From a virus: a stretch of 23,159 nucleotides of DNA. Below are positions 14,093-21,392 of this stretch, piece after piece. Numbering within the stretch: the stretch's first letter is position 1; the number at the start of each line of letters is the position of its first letter. Position numbers and translations under genes: made by a program. Location of the stretch: the IMG/VR virus record IMGVR_UViG_3300042691_033439, positions 1 through 23,159 of that record; one strand, given 5' to 3'. The notes under the pieces are model-generated. The model was not told the DNA's origin and did no database searches. It saw only the letters and a program-made list of their open reading frames with translations.

Positions 14093-14770
14093 ATGGTTTC
14101 TCATATCGCAAATGATAGCGACCTATATAACATTCATACTTTTAATTTAGATACTAAAAATAGAGAAATTTTTCTGCATTCTTATATAGACAGTGAGGAC
14201 GAGGCTGGTGTCGAGTATAGGGTTGCTGTTACTTTTGAAAAAAATATACGCTATTTAAATAGTTTATCTAATGAGCCGATTCTTATTCATATGCATTTAC
14301 CGGGAGGGATGTGGTCTGATTGTTTAGGTATTTATGACGCTATTAAGTTTTCTAAAGCTAAAACTATTATGCTAGCATACGGTAGTGTTGAATCTGCTAG
14401 TAGTGTGATATTACAATCACCAGATCTACGAATACTAATGCCTAACACTAATGTGTTAATTCACTATGGTTCTTTTAGTATAAATGAAGAACATTCAAAA
14501 GCAGCGGCTAGTAGTGTTCAGTGGAATGAGCAAGAGTGCGATAAAATGGTTGATATTTTTACTGATAAATGCATGAATAGCGTTATAGCGGCTAATAAAA
14601 ACTGGAAAAGAATGATGGCAAGAAAACATATTGTATCTCAATTAGCAAATAAATGTGATTGGATCTTAAATTCTACGGAAGCAGTAGAATATGGATTTGC
14701 TGACGGTGTATTAGGTAGTAAACAGTTTCCTTCTCTAGAGTCTCTCAAATCATATAAAAAATTTAAATGA
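14093..14770 (+). CDS. ClpP/SppA-fold serine protease
   Basis: Protein of 225 residues with the ClpP/crotonase fold. MHLPGGMWSD at 67-76 corresponds to the NSPGG oxyanion motif of ClpP. GSVESASSVIL at 97-107 holds the nucleophile Ser101. LIHYGS at 122-127 holds His124, and CDWILNSTEAVEYGFADGVL at 188-207 contains the Asp189 position and the ClpP-like C-terminus. The triad therefore appears intact. Phage ClpP-like proteases usually mature the prohead, but some replace host Clp subunits. GGATA precedes the ATG. No capsid genes are in the window to support the prohead role. Confidence 0.82.
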   Translation: MVSHIANDSDLYNIHTFNLDTKNREIFLHSYIDSEDEAGVEYRVAVTFEKNIRYLNSLSNEPILIHMHLPGGMWSDCLGIYDAIKFSKAKTIMLAYGSVESASSVILQSPDLRILMPNTNVLIHYGSFSINEEHSKAAASSVQWNEQECDKMVDIFTDKCMNSVIAANKNWKRMMARKHIVSQLANKCDWILNSTEAVEYGFADGVLGSKQFPSLESLKSYKKFK

Positions 14771-14771
14771 A

Positions 14772-15425
14772 ATGATAGTCGAATTTTCAGCATACGATAC
14801 CGCAACATCAGACGAAGAACTCAAAGAAATTTTTAAAGAATTGCAACAAACACATGTTGATAATGTCTGTGTGTTTTTAAGCCACATTAAACTAGCCAGA
14901 GCTAATTTGGCTGAAAATATTAAAATTTCTACATCTATAGATTATCCACTCGCTATATCGGATACCAAGACAAGACTAATAGCAATAGAATCGGCAATTA
15001 AGCAGGGTGCTCAGATAATAAATATTGTTGCTCAACCATATTACTTATGTAATAGAAAATATGATAAATTCAGAGACGATATCAAGCAAACGCTAGAATT
15101 GTGCCAAAAACATGAAGTGGCATTGAGATATATTTTAGAATACCGTATTTTTACATATGATTTACTCTATAAAGCATCTCAAATATTACTGACTAGCGGG
15201 ATAAACACAATCTATCCGTCAACAGGCTATCTATTAGACGATATAAATGATAACATCCTAGCTTCAGCATTAATTAATAAAAAAGTTCCTATTAATATTA
15301 TTTGTAATGGAAATATATGGAATATCGGTCAAGTTAAAAACATTTATAAAACTAAACTATTTGGTATAAAGGTCAATTCTACTAATGCTTTAAAACTTTT
15401 ACAAGAAAATAAACTAAATCTATAA
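14772..15425 (+). CDS. deoxyribose-phosphate aldolase (DeoC)-like TIM barrel, active-site Lys replaced
   Basis: Protein of 217 residues with the order of DeoC strands: VCVFLSHIKLAR at 32-43, ISTSIDYPLAISDTKTRL at 52-69, AIKQGAQIINIVAQP at 75-89, and IYPSTGY at 147-153. In DeoC the last motif is IKTSTG with the Schiff-base lysine; here the lysine place is Tyr148. The Asp and second Lys of the DeoC catalytic set also appear missing (N84, and INIICNGN near 174-181). So it probably binds a phosphosugar or nucleotide-like ligand without classical aldolase activity. It starts one base after the ClpP-like stop. Its 3' end carries the promoter for the next gene. Confidence 0.75.
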   Translation: MIVEFSAYDTATSDEELKEIFKELQQTHVDNVCVFLSHIKLARANLAENIKISTSIDYPLAISDTKTRLIAIESAIKQGAQIINIVAQPYYLCNRKYDKFRDDIKQTLELCQKHEVALRYILEYRIFTYDLLYKASQILLTSGINTIYPSTGYLLDDINDNILASALINKKVPINIICNGNIWNIGQVKNIYKTKLFGIKVNSTNALKLLQENKLNL

Positions 15426-15426
15426 T
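15398..15426 (+). promoter_or_regulatory. sigma-70 promoter, near consensus
   Basis: TTTACA at 15398-15403 (5 of 6 to TTGACA), 17-base spacer, TATAAT at 15421-15426 (6 of 6). It lies inside the last codons of the DeoC-like gene; the stop TAA is inside the -10 box. Expected transcription start is about 15433, leaving a 38-base leader with GGAG at 15461-15464. This is the best promoter in the window. Confidence 0.8.
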
Positions 15427-15470
15427 TTTAGGGTATAGTTATATTGCACACCTTTTTTATGGAGACAAAA

Positions 15471-16019
15471 ATGGCTATAGCAAAAGTTAATGGCGTAGAT
15501 TATACAATTCAACCAAATGTTAAAGGTAGTGGCGCTGTAAATGATAGAGGCGTTACAACTCGTGCTGGTACTTCTACCAAGCTTACAAATGTTAAAGTAT
15601 CAAGATTCAATACAACAGTTTTTGCATCAACCGTTCTTGATAATTCATGGGCTGATGAGGCTGTTAGTGCTGGGTCTTTTGCTTATAACAACGTAAGACC
15701 AGTAGGTAAAAGAGTTACAAGCACTCTCTCTGGTGTTAGTAATACTGTTTTAAGAAGCGGTGCTGGTCAACCAAAGCAAATTCGTAGTATTCATAAGTTA
15801 GAAACCCTAAGAACACGTAGACTTACAACAGCTATTAGGGCTAATAAGTACAATCGTGTTACCGGGGCTTGGGATAATGGCTTTCCTGTTGTCGCTGTAG
15901 ATAGTCTATCAACAGACACTGCCGCAACACCAACAAGATCATCCCCTGGTCAACTTACTTATAAGCTGGGTAATCGTGTTCCAGTCAGTAATAATGATTA
16001 TAAGGCTAAAACTAACTAA
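15471..16019 (+). CDS. hypothetical protein, probably a structural protein
   Basis: Protein of 182 residues from the ATG at 15471, chosen because GGAG lies seven bases upstream; earlier in-frame starts at 15444 (TTG) and 15459 have no such site. Composition is rich in Thr, Val, Ser, Asn, Arg and Gly with few acidic residues and no signal peptide. It reads as a beta-rich, basic protein (AIAKVNGVDYTIQPN, RSIHKLETLRTRR, GNRVPVSNNDYK). No family is recognised. It is transcribed on its own, from a near-consensus promoter to a strong terminator, which suggests high expression, as for a virion or DNA-binding protein. Codon use looks richer in G/C-ending codons than its AT-rich neighbours. Confidence 0.75.
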   Translation: MAIAKVNGVDYTIQPNVKGSGAVNDRGVTTRAGTSTKLTNVKVSRFNTTVFASTVLDNSWADEAVSAGSFAYNNVRPVGKRVTSTLSGVSNTVLRSGAGQPKQIRSIHKLETLRTRRLTTAIRANKYNRVTGAWDNGFPVVAVDSLSTDTAATPTRSSPGQLTYKLGNRVPVSNNDYKAKTN

Positions 16020-16049
16020 TTTGACATAAGTAAATTATTATTAAAGATA

Positions 16050-16085
16050 AGCCGGTGGTACTAAGTATCATCGGCTTTTTCTTTT
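16050..16085 (+). terminator. Rho-independent terminator
   Basis: A 12-bp stem (16050-16061 with 16065-16076; two G-T wobbles) closes a TAA loop and is followed directly by a T-tract TTTTTCTTTT. It ends the single-gene unit at 15471-16019. Confidence 0.92.
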
Positions 16086-16134
16086 AGTGTATATCTTATT
16101 TAGCTTCGTTAATTTTATTCATGAGAGGTTGTAT

Positions 16135-16452
16135 ATGGGTGAAACTATTATTCATTTCTGGGAAAATATCGCCACTACGAGTATCGGCATAATAGTCACG
16201 ATGCTTGGTTTTTGGGTAGCGATAGGTAGAAATATGGCTACAAAATCTGAGGTTTTGCATATGATAGAAACACAATCTCCATATGTTCACGAGCGCCAGT
16301 TTATTATGGAGAGATTAGCTGCTAATAAAGAAACACAAGCAGCTTTTGCTAATGCATTACAAAGAAATACAGAGGTTATGACAGAATTAAAAATTCAAAT
16401 CGCAACACTTGGTAAAACTCTAGAAGCTTTAGAAGATAGAATAGAAAGGTAA
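16135..16452 (+). CDS. membrane-anchored coiled-coil protein
   Basis: Protein of 105 residues from the ATG at 16135, with GAGAGG upstream; an in-frame start at 16087 would sit right after the terminator and lacks a site. Residues 14-31 form one hydrophobic segment; residues 55-105 have a heptad-like Leu/Ile/Ala pattern with many Glu and Lys, a coiled coil. Such one-TM coiled-coil proteins occur as lysis accessory proteins and as tail-fibre partners. Its place just before tail-fibre genes fits either. No family is named. Confidence 0.65.
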   Translation: MGETIIHFWENIATTSIGIIVTMLGFWVAIGRNMATKSEVLHMIETQSPYVHERQFIMERLAANKETQAAFANALQRNTEVMTELKIQIATLGKTLEALEDRIER

Positions 16453-16455
16453 CAT

Positions 16456-16668
16456 ATGGCTAACGATATTTCAAAAAGCATCAGTGCTAATGCTATAAAA
16501 AATGGCACTACGGTTACATCAACAACTTTTACTGGCAAATATAATATATATAATAAATACGTAAAAAATACTCCTTCAATTAGTAATATAGAAAATAAAT
16601 ATGATAATAGATTTGATGATCCAAGCTATTATTATGGTATTGGTAACTCTAATGTGATAGGAACCTAA
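16456..16668 (+). CDS. hypothetical small protein, tail locus
   Basis: Protein of 70 residues, polar and Asn/Ser/Tyr-rich, with motifs such as TFTGKYNIYNKYVKN and DPSYYYGIGNSN. It starts three bases after the previous stop and ends one base before the tail-fibre gene. The composition resembles short tail or baseplate-associated proteins. No family is recognised. Confidence 0.55.
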   Translation: MANDISKSISANAIKNGTTVTSTTFTGKYNIYNKYVKNTPSISNIENKYDNRFDDPSYYYGIGNSNVIGT

Positions 16669-16669
16669 T

Positions 16670-17455
16670 ATGGGTATTATTCGCTTAAACGAACTTCCAG
16701 AAGGTAGCGGCAGTCTTAGTAACGATGATATTTTCTTATTTATGGATAATCCCTCTGGGTCTGGAATCACAAAGCAAATATCTCTATCGCAAATAGCGAC
16801 TGCTATAGGATCTCATAGTAGTAGTGGTAATTTCTCATCATTAACAGTAAATAATACTGGAGTTAGTGTTATTGGTCATACTCATGTTAGTAATGATATT
16901 ACTAATTTTAACTCTAGCGTTAGCGGATTAATAACTCTTTGGGACGCGCCTGCTAATGGCAATACCTATGGTCGCAAAAACTCCACTTGGACGGACATTG
17001 CTCAAGCCGCCGCTCTACAACTTCGCCGCGGCACAGAAATAGAACGTTTACAGGTTACACCTCTTGAGGGGGAACCTATATACACAACAGACACTCAAAA
17101 ACTCTACATTGGTGATGGAATAGCCGTTGGTGGTAAAGAGATTGTTAGTTCTAGTTACGACAGTTTAAACCCTCCCGGCATGGCTCGGCTGGTGACGGTG
17201 AGGAGCAGTGGGACGTTTAGTATTTACGTAGCCAGCACCACTGGCTATGTAGCAGTTTTGTGGTGGGATGGTTCAGTGCAAGTGTTTGGGACAGGCTCTG
17301 TTATAGACCCAACAACGACGAGGGGAACGTGCTTGATACTACTATGCTTGTCGATAAGTCGATACCGTCTTCTGGTAATTGGTCGAAGTCTGCGCCGAAA
17401 GAGATTTTCATCTGGAGTTGCACGGCTGGGAATGCGACACAGAGCGGGGGCTTGA
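16670..17455 (+). CDS. tail-fibre/adhesin protein, N-terminal part (frame shifts into leucine-rich repeats)
   Basis: In this frame the first 219 residues are coherent: an Asn/Ser/Gly-rich shaft start, GHTHVSNDITNFNSSVSGL at 69-87 (a repeat-type motif common in phage tail fibres), RRGTEIERLQ at 119-128 with LYIGDG at 145-150 (N-domain of receptor-binding tail proteins), and VAVLWWDGSVQVFG at 194-207. After residue 219 (about 17326) the translation becomes Arg/Leu-rich nonsense ending at 17455, while the -1 frame continues as the leucine-rich-repeat segment at 17260-18048. The AT-rich composition also turns G+C-rich around 16950-17200. A real protein would be the fusion of the two parts through a -1 shift at ACGAGGGGAACG. 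The shift could be programmed, an assembly error, or a true mutation. Confidence 0.7.
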   Translation: MGIIRLNELPEGSGSLSNDDIFLFMDNPSGSGITKQISLSQIATAIGSHSSSGNFSSLTVNNTGVSVIGHTHVSNDITNFNSSVSGLITLWDAPANGNTYGRKNSTWTDIAQAAALQLRRGTEIERLQVTPLEGEPIYTTDTQKLYIGDGIAVGGKEIVSSSYDSLNPPGMARLVTVRSSGTFSIYVASTTGYVAVLWWDGSVQVFGTGSVIDPTTTRGTCLILLCLSISRYRLLVIGRSLRRKRFSSGVARLGMRHRAGA

Positions 17456-18048
17456 CAGCTTTGTGGTCGGATGGGTCGAATGAATCGATGGGGTTGGTGG
17501 CCGTCAACGTCAACAACCTTTCGACACTGAGAACGCTGGGCATAGTCCGGTGCAGTCAACTCGTCTCTCTCAACATCAGCAACCTTCCGGCGCTGAGAGT
17601 GCTGGATTGCCGGAGCAACGCCCTTACCTCCCTCAACATCAGAGCATGTCCGGAACTGAGAATGCTGCGCTGCGGCAACTCCTATTTAGACCCCTTTGTA
17701 GATGGCAACAACGCCCTTACCTCCCTCAACGTCAGCGAGTTTTCGATGCTGACGGATTTGGATTGCCTCTACATCAGCACCCTCACCTCCCTGCGAGCGG
17801 TTGGTTTTGTGCCGAACTCCTCGGGGAACGGGAGAATCCGGACGTTTCCCCTCTCCGCGCCGTATTATACTAATTTTTCAATTGCCGGTTGCAGCCTATC
17901 TGCCGCCGCCTTGAATCAACTGTACACAGATCTTGGGGTCATCGTGGCCCCAGACATCGCTTCCATGGTCGTTTCTGGCAATCCAGGCATCGCAGCGGAT
18001 AATCCAACAATTGCAACGGCCAAGGGATGGATCGTTTACGGGAGTTAA
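17260..18048 (+). CDS. leucine-rich-repeat adhesin segment (C-terminal part of shifted tail protein)
   Basis: The frame is open from about 17220 and its sensible part starts around 17320 (NVLDTTMLVDKSIPSSG). It contains DKSIPSSGNWSKSAPKE, then FIWSC, then several leucine-rich repeats with the pattern LTSLNIRACPELRMLRC, and ends with a VIVAPDIASMVVSGNPG region. The GTG at 17260 has no convincing ribosome binding site, so translation probably enters from the tail-fibre frame. Such repeats bind proteins or sugars and are seen in phage adhesins. The DNA is clearly G+C-richer than the flanks, as if acquired. The stop is seven bases before the sulfotransferase-like gene. Confidence 0.7.
   Translation: MVGWFSASVWDRLCYRPNNDEGNVLDTTMLVDKSIPSSGNWSKSAPKEIFIWSCTAGNATQSGGLTALWSDGSNESMGLVAVNVNNLSTLRTLGIVRCSQLVSLNISNLPALRVLDCRSNALTSLNIRACPELRMLRCGNSYLDPFVDGNNALTSLNVSEFSMLTDLDCLYISTLTSLRAVGFVPNSSGNGRIRTFPLSAPYYTNFSIAGCSLSAAALNQLYTDLGVIVAPDIASMVVSGNPGIAADNPTIATAKGWIVYGS
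17616..17730 (+). repeat. 22-bp direct repeat within leucine-rich-repeat codons
   Basis: The same 22 bases occur at 17616-17637 and 17709-17730, starting CAACGCCCTTACC. They encode the NALTSLN start of two repeats, 31 codons apart. Identical codons suggest recent repeat expansion or recombination in the adhesin. Confidence 0.85.
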
Positions 18049-18054
18049 CTCGCT

Positions 18055-18903
18055 ATGTATTTCGTCACGCCAAACTATTCGGTCGCCTTTAACGCCAAAG
18101 TCGGCAGCTCGACACTCGCTCGTGCGATCATCGCGGCGTTTCACCCGGAGAGGGAACAAACCATACAGACGGCGGCGTATCCGGTTGGTATCGGGCCAGA
18201 TGACACGCAAGTTCAGTGGCTATGCCCGAAGGAGAAGGAGCCGACGAAACCCGTCGTGCTGGTTGTCCGCGAGCCTGTCAGCCGGTTTCGCACAGCCATG
18301 TCGCAACTGCGTCTGACGGACGTTAACGAGGCTCTGGAGTCGCTGGAGAAGGGCCGCAAATTGCGGAAGGACGCACACTTCAAGCACCAGCACTCGCTGA
18401 TCGCAGTCGGCGGCACAGCATTTCGTCTGGAAGACTTGGATGTGGCCGCGACGTTCATCGGATTGTCGCTGCCGTTACCGACGATCAACGAGGCACGCGG
18501 AGAAAAGCCAACGCTCACATCAGAGCAAGAGGCCCGCGTCTTGGCCTACTACGCCGCCGACAAGGCACTCTACGATTCGTTGACGGCTGGCGAAGGAGCA
18601 GTCGTACCGCCTGCATCGGAACCGCAGCCGCAGCCCGCGCCGCAAGCCCTATTACCGGTCCCGCAGCAGATTTCGGCTCGGCAAATCCGGCTCTGGCTGG
18701 TGCAGCATGGTGTGAGCCTCGCCATTGTCGAAACGGCCATCGACGCGATCCCAGATGCCACCACGAGAGAGAGTGTGAGAGTGGAGTGGGAGTACGCTCC
18801 GCATGTAGAGCGGACGCACGCATGGCTTGTGTCGATAGCGGCGGCCCTCGGACTCACCGAGACACAAGTTGACCAAGCCTTCCGAGAGGCGTCCCAGTTA
18901 TGA
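18055..18903 (+). CDS. sulfotransferase-like protein with tail-type C-terminal domain
   Basis: Protein of 282 residues. Residues 9-26 (VAFNAKVGSSTLARAI) match the 5'-phosphosulfate loop (KVGSST) and residues 67-80 (VVLVVREPVSRFRT) match the 3'-phosphate motif (R72, S76) of PAPS-dependent sulfotransferases. A Pro/Gln-rich linker spans 183-203. Residues 205-280 (SARQIRLWLVQHGVSL, then EYAPHVERTHAWLVSIA and ALGLTETQVDQAF) form a small helical domain that I recall at the ends of phage tail-fibre-associated proteins. So it could sulfate a glycan or Tyr while bound to the tail. The DNA is G+C-rich (one 60-base line is 35 G/C). GGGAG precedes the ATG. The domains are clear; the combined role is inference. 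Confidence 0.72.
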   Translation: MYFVTPNYSVAFNAKVGSSTLARAIIAAFHPEREQTIQTAAYPVGIGPDDTQVQWLCPKEKEPTKPVVLVVREPVSRFRTAMSQLRLTDVNEALESLEKGRKLRKDAHFKHQHSLIAVGGTAFRLEDLDVAATFIGLSLPLPTINEARGEKPTLTSEQEARVLAYYAADKALYDSLTAGEGAVVPPASEPQPQPAPQALLPVPQQISARQIRLWLVQHGVSLAIVETAIDAIPDATTRESVRVEWEYAPHVERTHAWLVSIAAALGLTETQVDQAFREASQL

Positions 18904-20132
18904 GTTTAACTTCCGCAACAGGCGCTCCGATTAATTGTGGCACTTTTGTAGGTCAAAATGTACCATCGCAGAGTTTTGACAAAGCACCTTTGGCTTCAAC
19001 GAAGTTTCGGTTAAGAGCAACACCGATGCTACGGGTGGAGACTCCGATTTCTATAACTAACATTGTCGTTCAAGATCGCAACTTAATGCGCTTTATTGGT
19101 GAAACACTGATTACTGACTATCGTGTTGACATTGACTATCTCGTTCCCGGTTTCGGCTTTGACTTGATTACAATAACCAGCAGTGACACAAACAAGCTGC
19201 TAGCACCAGTAAATAACATTGCTCAAGCTGTCGGAACTGGATCTGTTGTCTTAAAGGCTTCAACGGAGTTCGGGGATTTTGCGATGAAATTGTTGATTGT
19301 AAACCGTATAACTGGCACTACGAGTGAAGTATTGCAGTCATACCTTTTGGGTAGCGCGGCGCGACACGCAGCAGACGCTATTGACACTCGCATTGCCGGT
19401 AAAGATGCGACAGCGAAGCCGATTTATTCGACACAAAATCATTCGGGAGGTATTTATGTACGTAATACGAACTGTTGGGCATACAACCTCGATTTAACGT
19501 GTATTAGTCCGTGGAACTCAACAGGGGGCAACGGCATGGCAGGCACTTTGATCTCGCCACGCCATGTACTTTTCTGTGAACATGTGAACTTTCACCCAAA
19601 TGTCGGAGCGACAATCCGGTTTGTTACGACAAACAACACTGTTGTCACCCGTACAATTACAGCACTTGTGACACACCCTGACTACTCGCCTTTTTATCCA
19701 GACATTACTATCGGTGTGCTAAATGCAGACGTTCCCACTGGCATTTCTTTTGCTAAGATTTTACCCCAGAATTGGGCGACGTATTTTCCGTCTGTAAATG
19801 GTGCCGCGCAAATTCCTGCTTTAGTTTTAGATCAAGAAGAAAAAGCGTTAGTGGCTGATTGGGCTAAAAGCGATACCAAAAACTCATTTAGTTTTCCAAG
19901 TGTGAGCCAGCGGCAAGTGTTTTTTGAAAATCTTATTCTCGGTGACTCTGGTAATCCTGCGTTTTTAATTATTAACAATGAATTGGTTGTTTTAAACACA
20001 TGGACAAACGGAGGAGCTGGCGCCGGAACGAATTTGACGCTACATAAAAATGCGATAAATAACATGATGACATCTCTTGGCGGAGGATATCAACTAACAG
20101 AAGCTGATCTGTCGGCTTTTCTGTCATATTAA
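18900..20132 (+). CDS. tail-locus protein with trypsin-like protease domain
   Basis: Protein of 410 residues that overlaps the previous stop by ATGA. Residues 1-170 are beta-rich and unlike any family I know. Residues 180-400 resemble a chymotrypsin-fold protease: GTLISPRHVLFCEHV at 215-229 (His228 at the TAAHC place), YPDITIGVLN at 266-275 (Asp268), and ILGDSGNPAF at 346-355 (Ser350). It has no signal peptide, so it acts after assembly or is autoproteolytic; phage tail proteins sometimes cleave themselves or degrade receptors. G+C content is between that of the rich insert and the AT-rich backbone. The second glycine of GDSGG is Asn, which may lower activity. Confidence 0.75.
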   Translation: MSLTSATGAPINCGTFVGQNVPSQSFDKAPLASTKFRLRATPMLRVETPISITNIVVQDRNLMRFIGETLITDYRVDIDYLVPGFGFDLITITSSDTNKLLAPVNNIAQAVGTGSVVLKASTEFGDFAMKLLIVNRITGTTSEVLQSYLLGSAARHAADAIDTRIAGKDATAKPIYSTQNHSGGIYVRNTNCWAYNLDLTCISPWNSTGGNGMAGTLISPRHVLFCEHVNFHPNVGATIRFVTTNNTVVTRTITALVTHPDYSPFYPDITIGVLNADVPTGISFAKILPQNWATYFPSVNGAAQIPALVLDQEEKALVADWAKSDTKNSFSFPSVSQRQVFFENLILGDSGNPAFLIINNELVVLNTWTNGGAGAGTNLTLHKNAINNMMTSLGGGYQLTEADLSAFLSY

Positions 20133-20288
20133 ATGACTTTAAAAGTGGACATATGTTGTTTGGTGTATATCTCTTTATAGAACCAATTAGCCCAAAAAAC
20201 ACTATATAGATTATGCTCAGAGGTGTATGCTAAATATAGCTAAATCAAATAAAATATTGGTGTAATTATAAAATATGGAGAATAAACT

Positions 20289-20636
20289 ATGCCATATAAA
20301 CCAGGTTGGAAAAGCAGTGAGTTTTGGTTCACATTAGTTAGCTTTATATTTAGCGGAGCTTTTTTATTGGGTGTTATTAGTGATAACTCTCAAAAAGAAG
20401 ACTTAATTCAAGAAACCAGCAAAGGTCTAGAGGCTTTAATTTTAATTATGGGGCAATTAGCGGTATTATTTAGATATATTAAGGGACGTAACGAAATCAA
20501 AAAAATCATATCTTCTCAGCCTACAGAAAATTCAATATCATCGCCAGAACAAATTCAACACATTAAAAAACCAAGGAGATCCAAAGGTGTCAAGTCAAGA
20601 ACTAATAAAACTAGAAGTAGAAAAACTAATAAATAA
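20289..20636 (+). CDS. putative holin-like membrane protein
   Basis: Protein of 115 residues with two hydrophobic segments, 12-31 and 47-64, joined by a charged loop, and a strongly basic C-terminus (RRSKGVKSRTNKTRSRKTNK). Two membrane segments, small size and a basic tail are typical of class II holins, which form pores that let a lysis enzyme reach the wall. GGAG precedes the ATG. It begins the last block after a 156-base gap without genes. The end overlaps the following gene by 50 bases. Other small phage membrane proteins are possible. Confidence 0.65.
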   Translation: MPYKPGWKSSEFWFTLVSFIFSGAFLLGVISDNSQKEDLIQETSKGLEALILIMGQLAVLFRYIKGRNEIKKIISSQPTENSISSPEQIQHIKKPRRSKGVKSRTNKTRSRKTNK

Positions 20637-20973
20637 TAGCAAAGAAAAATTTAAAACAGTACAAAGATTTGCTCTAGATGAAGCTTGGAAGCTTTTACAA
20701 TTAACCACAGCTAGTGTTGTACAAATAATAGAAGCTATTGGTAACGACCTAAGCAACCCAGACAAAAAGGCTCTTGCTATGAGTCTTTTGAATAGTTTTT
20801 ACGATAAAATCTTTTTAGTAGTAGACGTACCCTTTGTGCCCAACATTGTTGAGCCTATTATACATAAGTACATCAAAAATATACTCATGATCATGGTGAG
20901 TGCAACTATTGATGCTACAGTTACAATTTTTAGAAATACTGGGGTTTTTATTAAAAGAGAGGCCGGACTATGA
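20587..20973 (+). CDS. small membrane-associated protein
   Basis: Protein of 128 residues with GTG start at 20587; AAGGAGA ends eight bases upstream and fixes this start although it lies inside the previous gene. The N-terminal 60 residues are amphipathic helices. Residues 66-116 are mostly hydrophobic (VVDVPFVPNIVEPII, then ILMIMVSATIDATVTIF). It may be a membrane partner of the holin-like protein. No family is recognised. Confidence 0.7.
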   Translation: MSSQELIKLEVEKLINNSKEKFKTVQRFALDEAWKLLQLTTASVVQIIEAIGNDLSNPDKKALAMSLLNSFYDKIFLVVDVPFVPNIVEPIIHKYIKNILMIMVSATIDATVTIFRNTGVFIKREAGL

Positions 20974-21368
20974 ATTACACAGAAACTTTTGAACAATTTG
21001 CAAGTAAAGTTGGCCCAATGGATTTGGCCCTATATGCTGGTGCTGGTATAGTATTATGGGTTTTATTCAAGGAACAACTAAGTCCTGTGCAAAAATTTTT
21101 TGGTAGTTTAGTGGAAAAATTAGGAGAATTATCAGTTCCAAAACCAAAAGGATCTAATCCTAGTGTTGTAGAAGCTCCAACTGAGAAACCACTGGATAAT
21201 AATCAAGAGGATGTATTTTTTAAGTTAATTGTTAGTTGGAAACAAACACGAGATTTAGCAGTAAAAAGCGGCTGTGTTGAGGCGGTAAAAGTAGCTGATG
21301 AAATGTTTCCGTTTCTAAGTCCAATAGGATGCAAAAACATAGTTCTTCATAAAATCTCCTTACTGTGA
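20970..21368 (+). CDS. single-pass membrane protein
   Basis: Protein of 132 residues. Residues 18-33 (DLALYAGAGIVLWVLF) are a membrane segment near the N-terminus, followed by a soluble domain with Lys/Glu-rich helices (KLIVSWKQTRDLAVKSGC). It overlaps the previous gene by ATGA and has GAGG upstream. No family is recognised; the similar plan of the next protein suggests a multi-subunit envelope complex. Confidence 0.68.
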   Translation: MNYTETFEQFASKVGPMDLALYAGAGIVLWVLFKEQLSPVQKFFGSLVEKLGELSVPKPKGSNPSVVEAPTEKPLDNNQEDVFFKLIVSWKQTRDLAVKSGCVEAVKVADEMFPFLSPIGCKNIVLHKISLL

Positions 21369-21392
21369 TAAAGAAAACAAGGTATCTAAATT

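Noticed and set aside
16021-16049. TTGACA at 16021 as a promoter
   Set aside because: There is no good -10 at 16-18 bases and a strong terminator follows immediately.
17616-17730. Direct repeats as a CRISPR or a diversity-generating template/variable pair
   Set aside because: Only two copies, both in leucine-rich-repeat codons; no reverse transcriptase or cas gene, and no A-specific substitutions.
17245-18876. Long minus-strand and third-frame reading frames in the G+C-rich insert
   Set aside because: They are by-products of G+C-rich coding sequence; their translations are low-complexity or Arg/Ser-rich and match no family.
20133-20288. Promoter or small gene in the 156-base gap
   Set aside because: The only frames are under 20 codons, and no -35/-10 pair with good spacing was found; TATAAAAT at 20267 is too close to the start codon.
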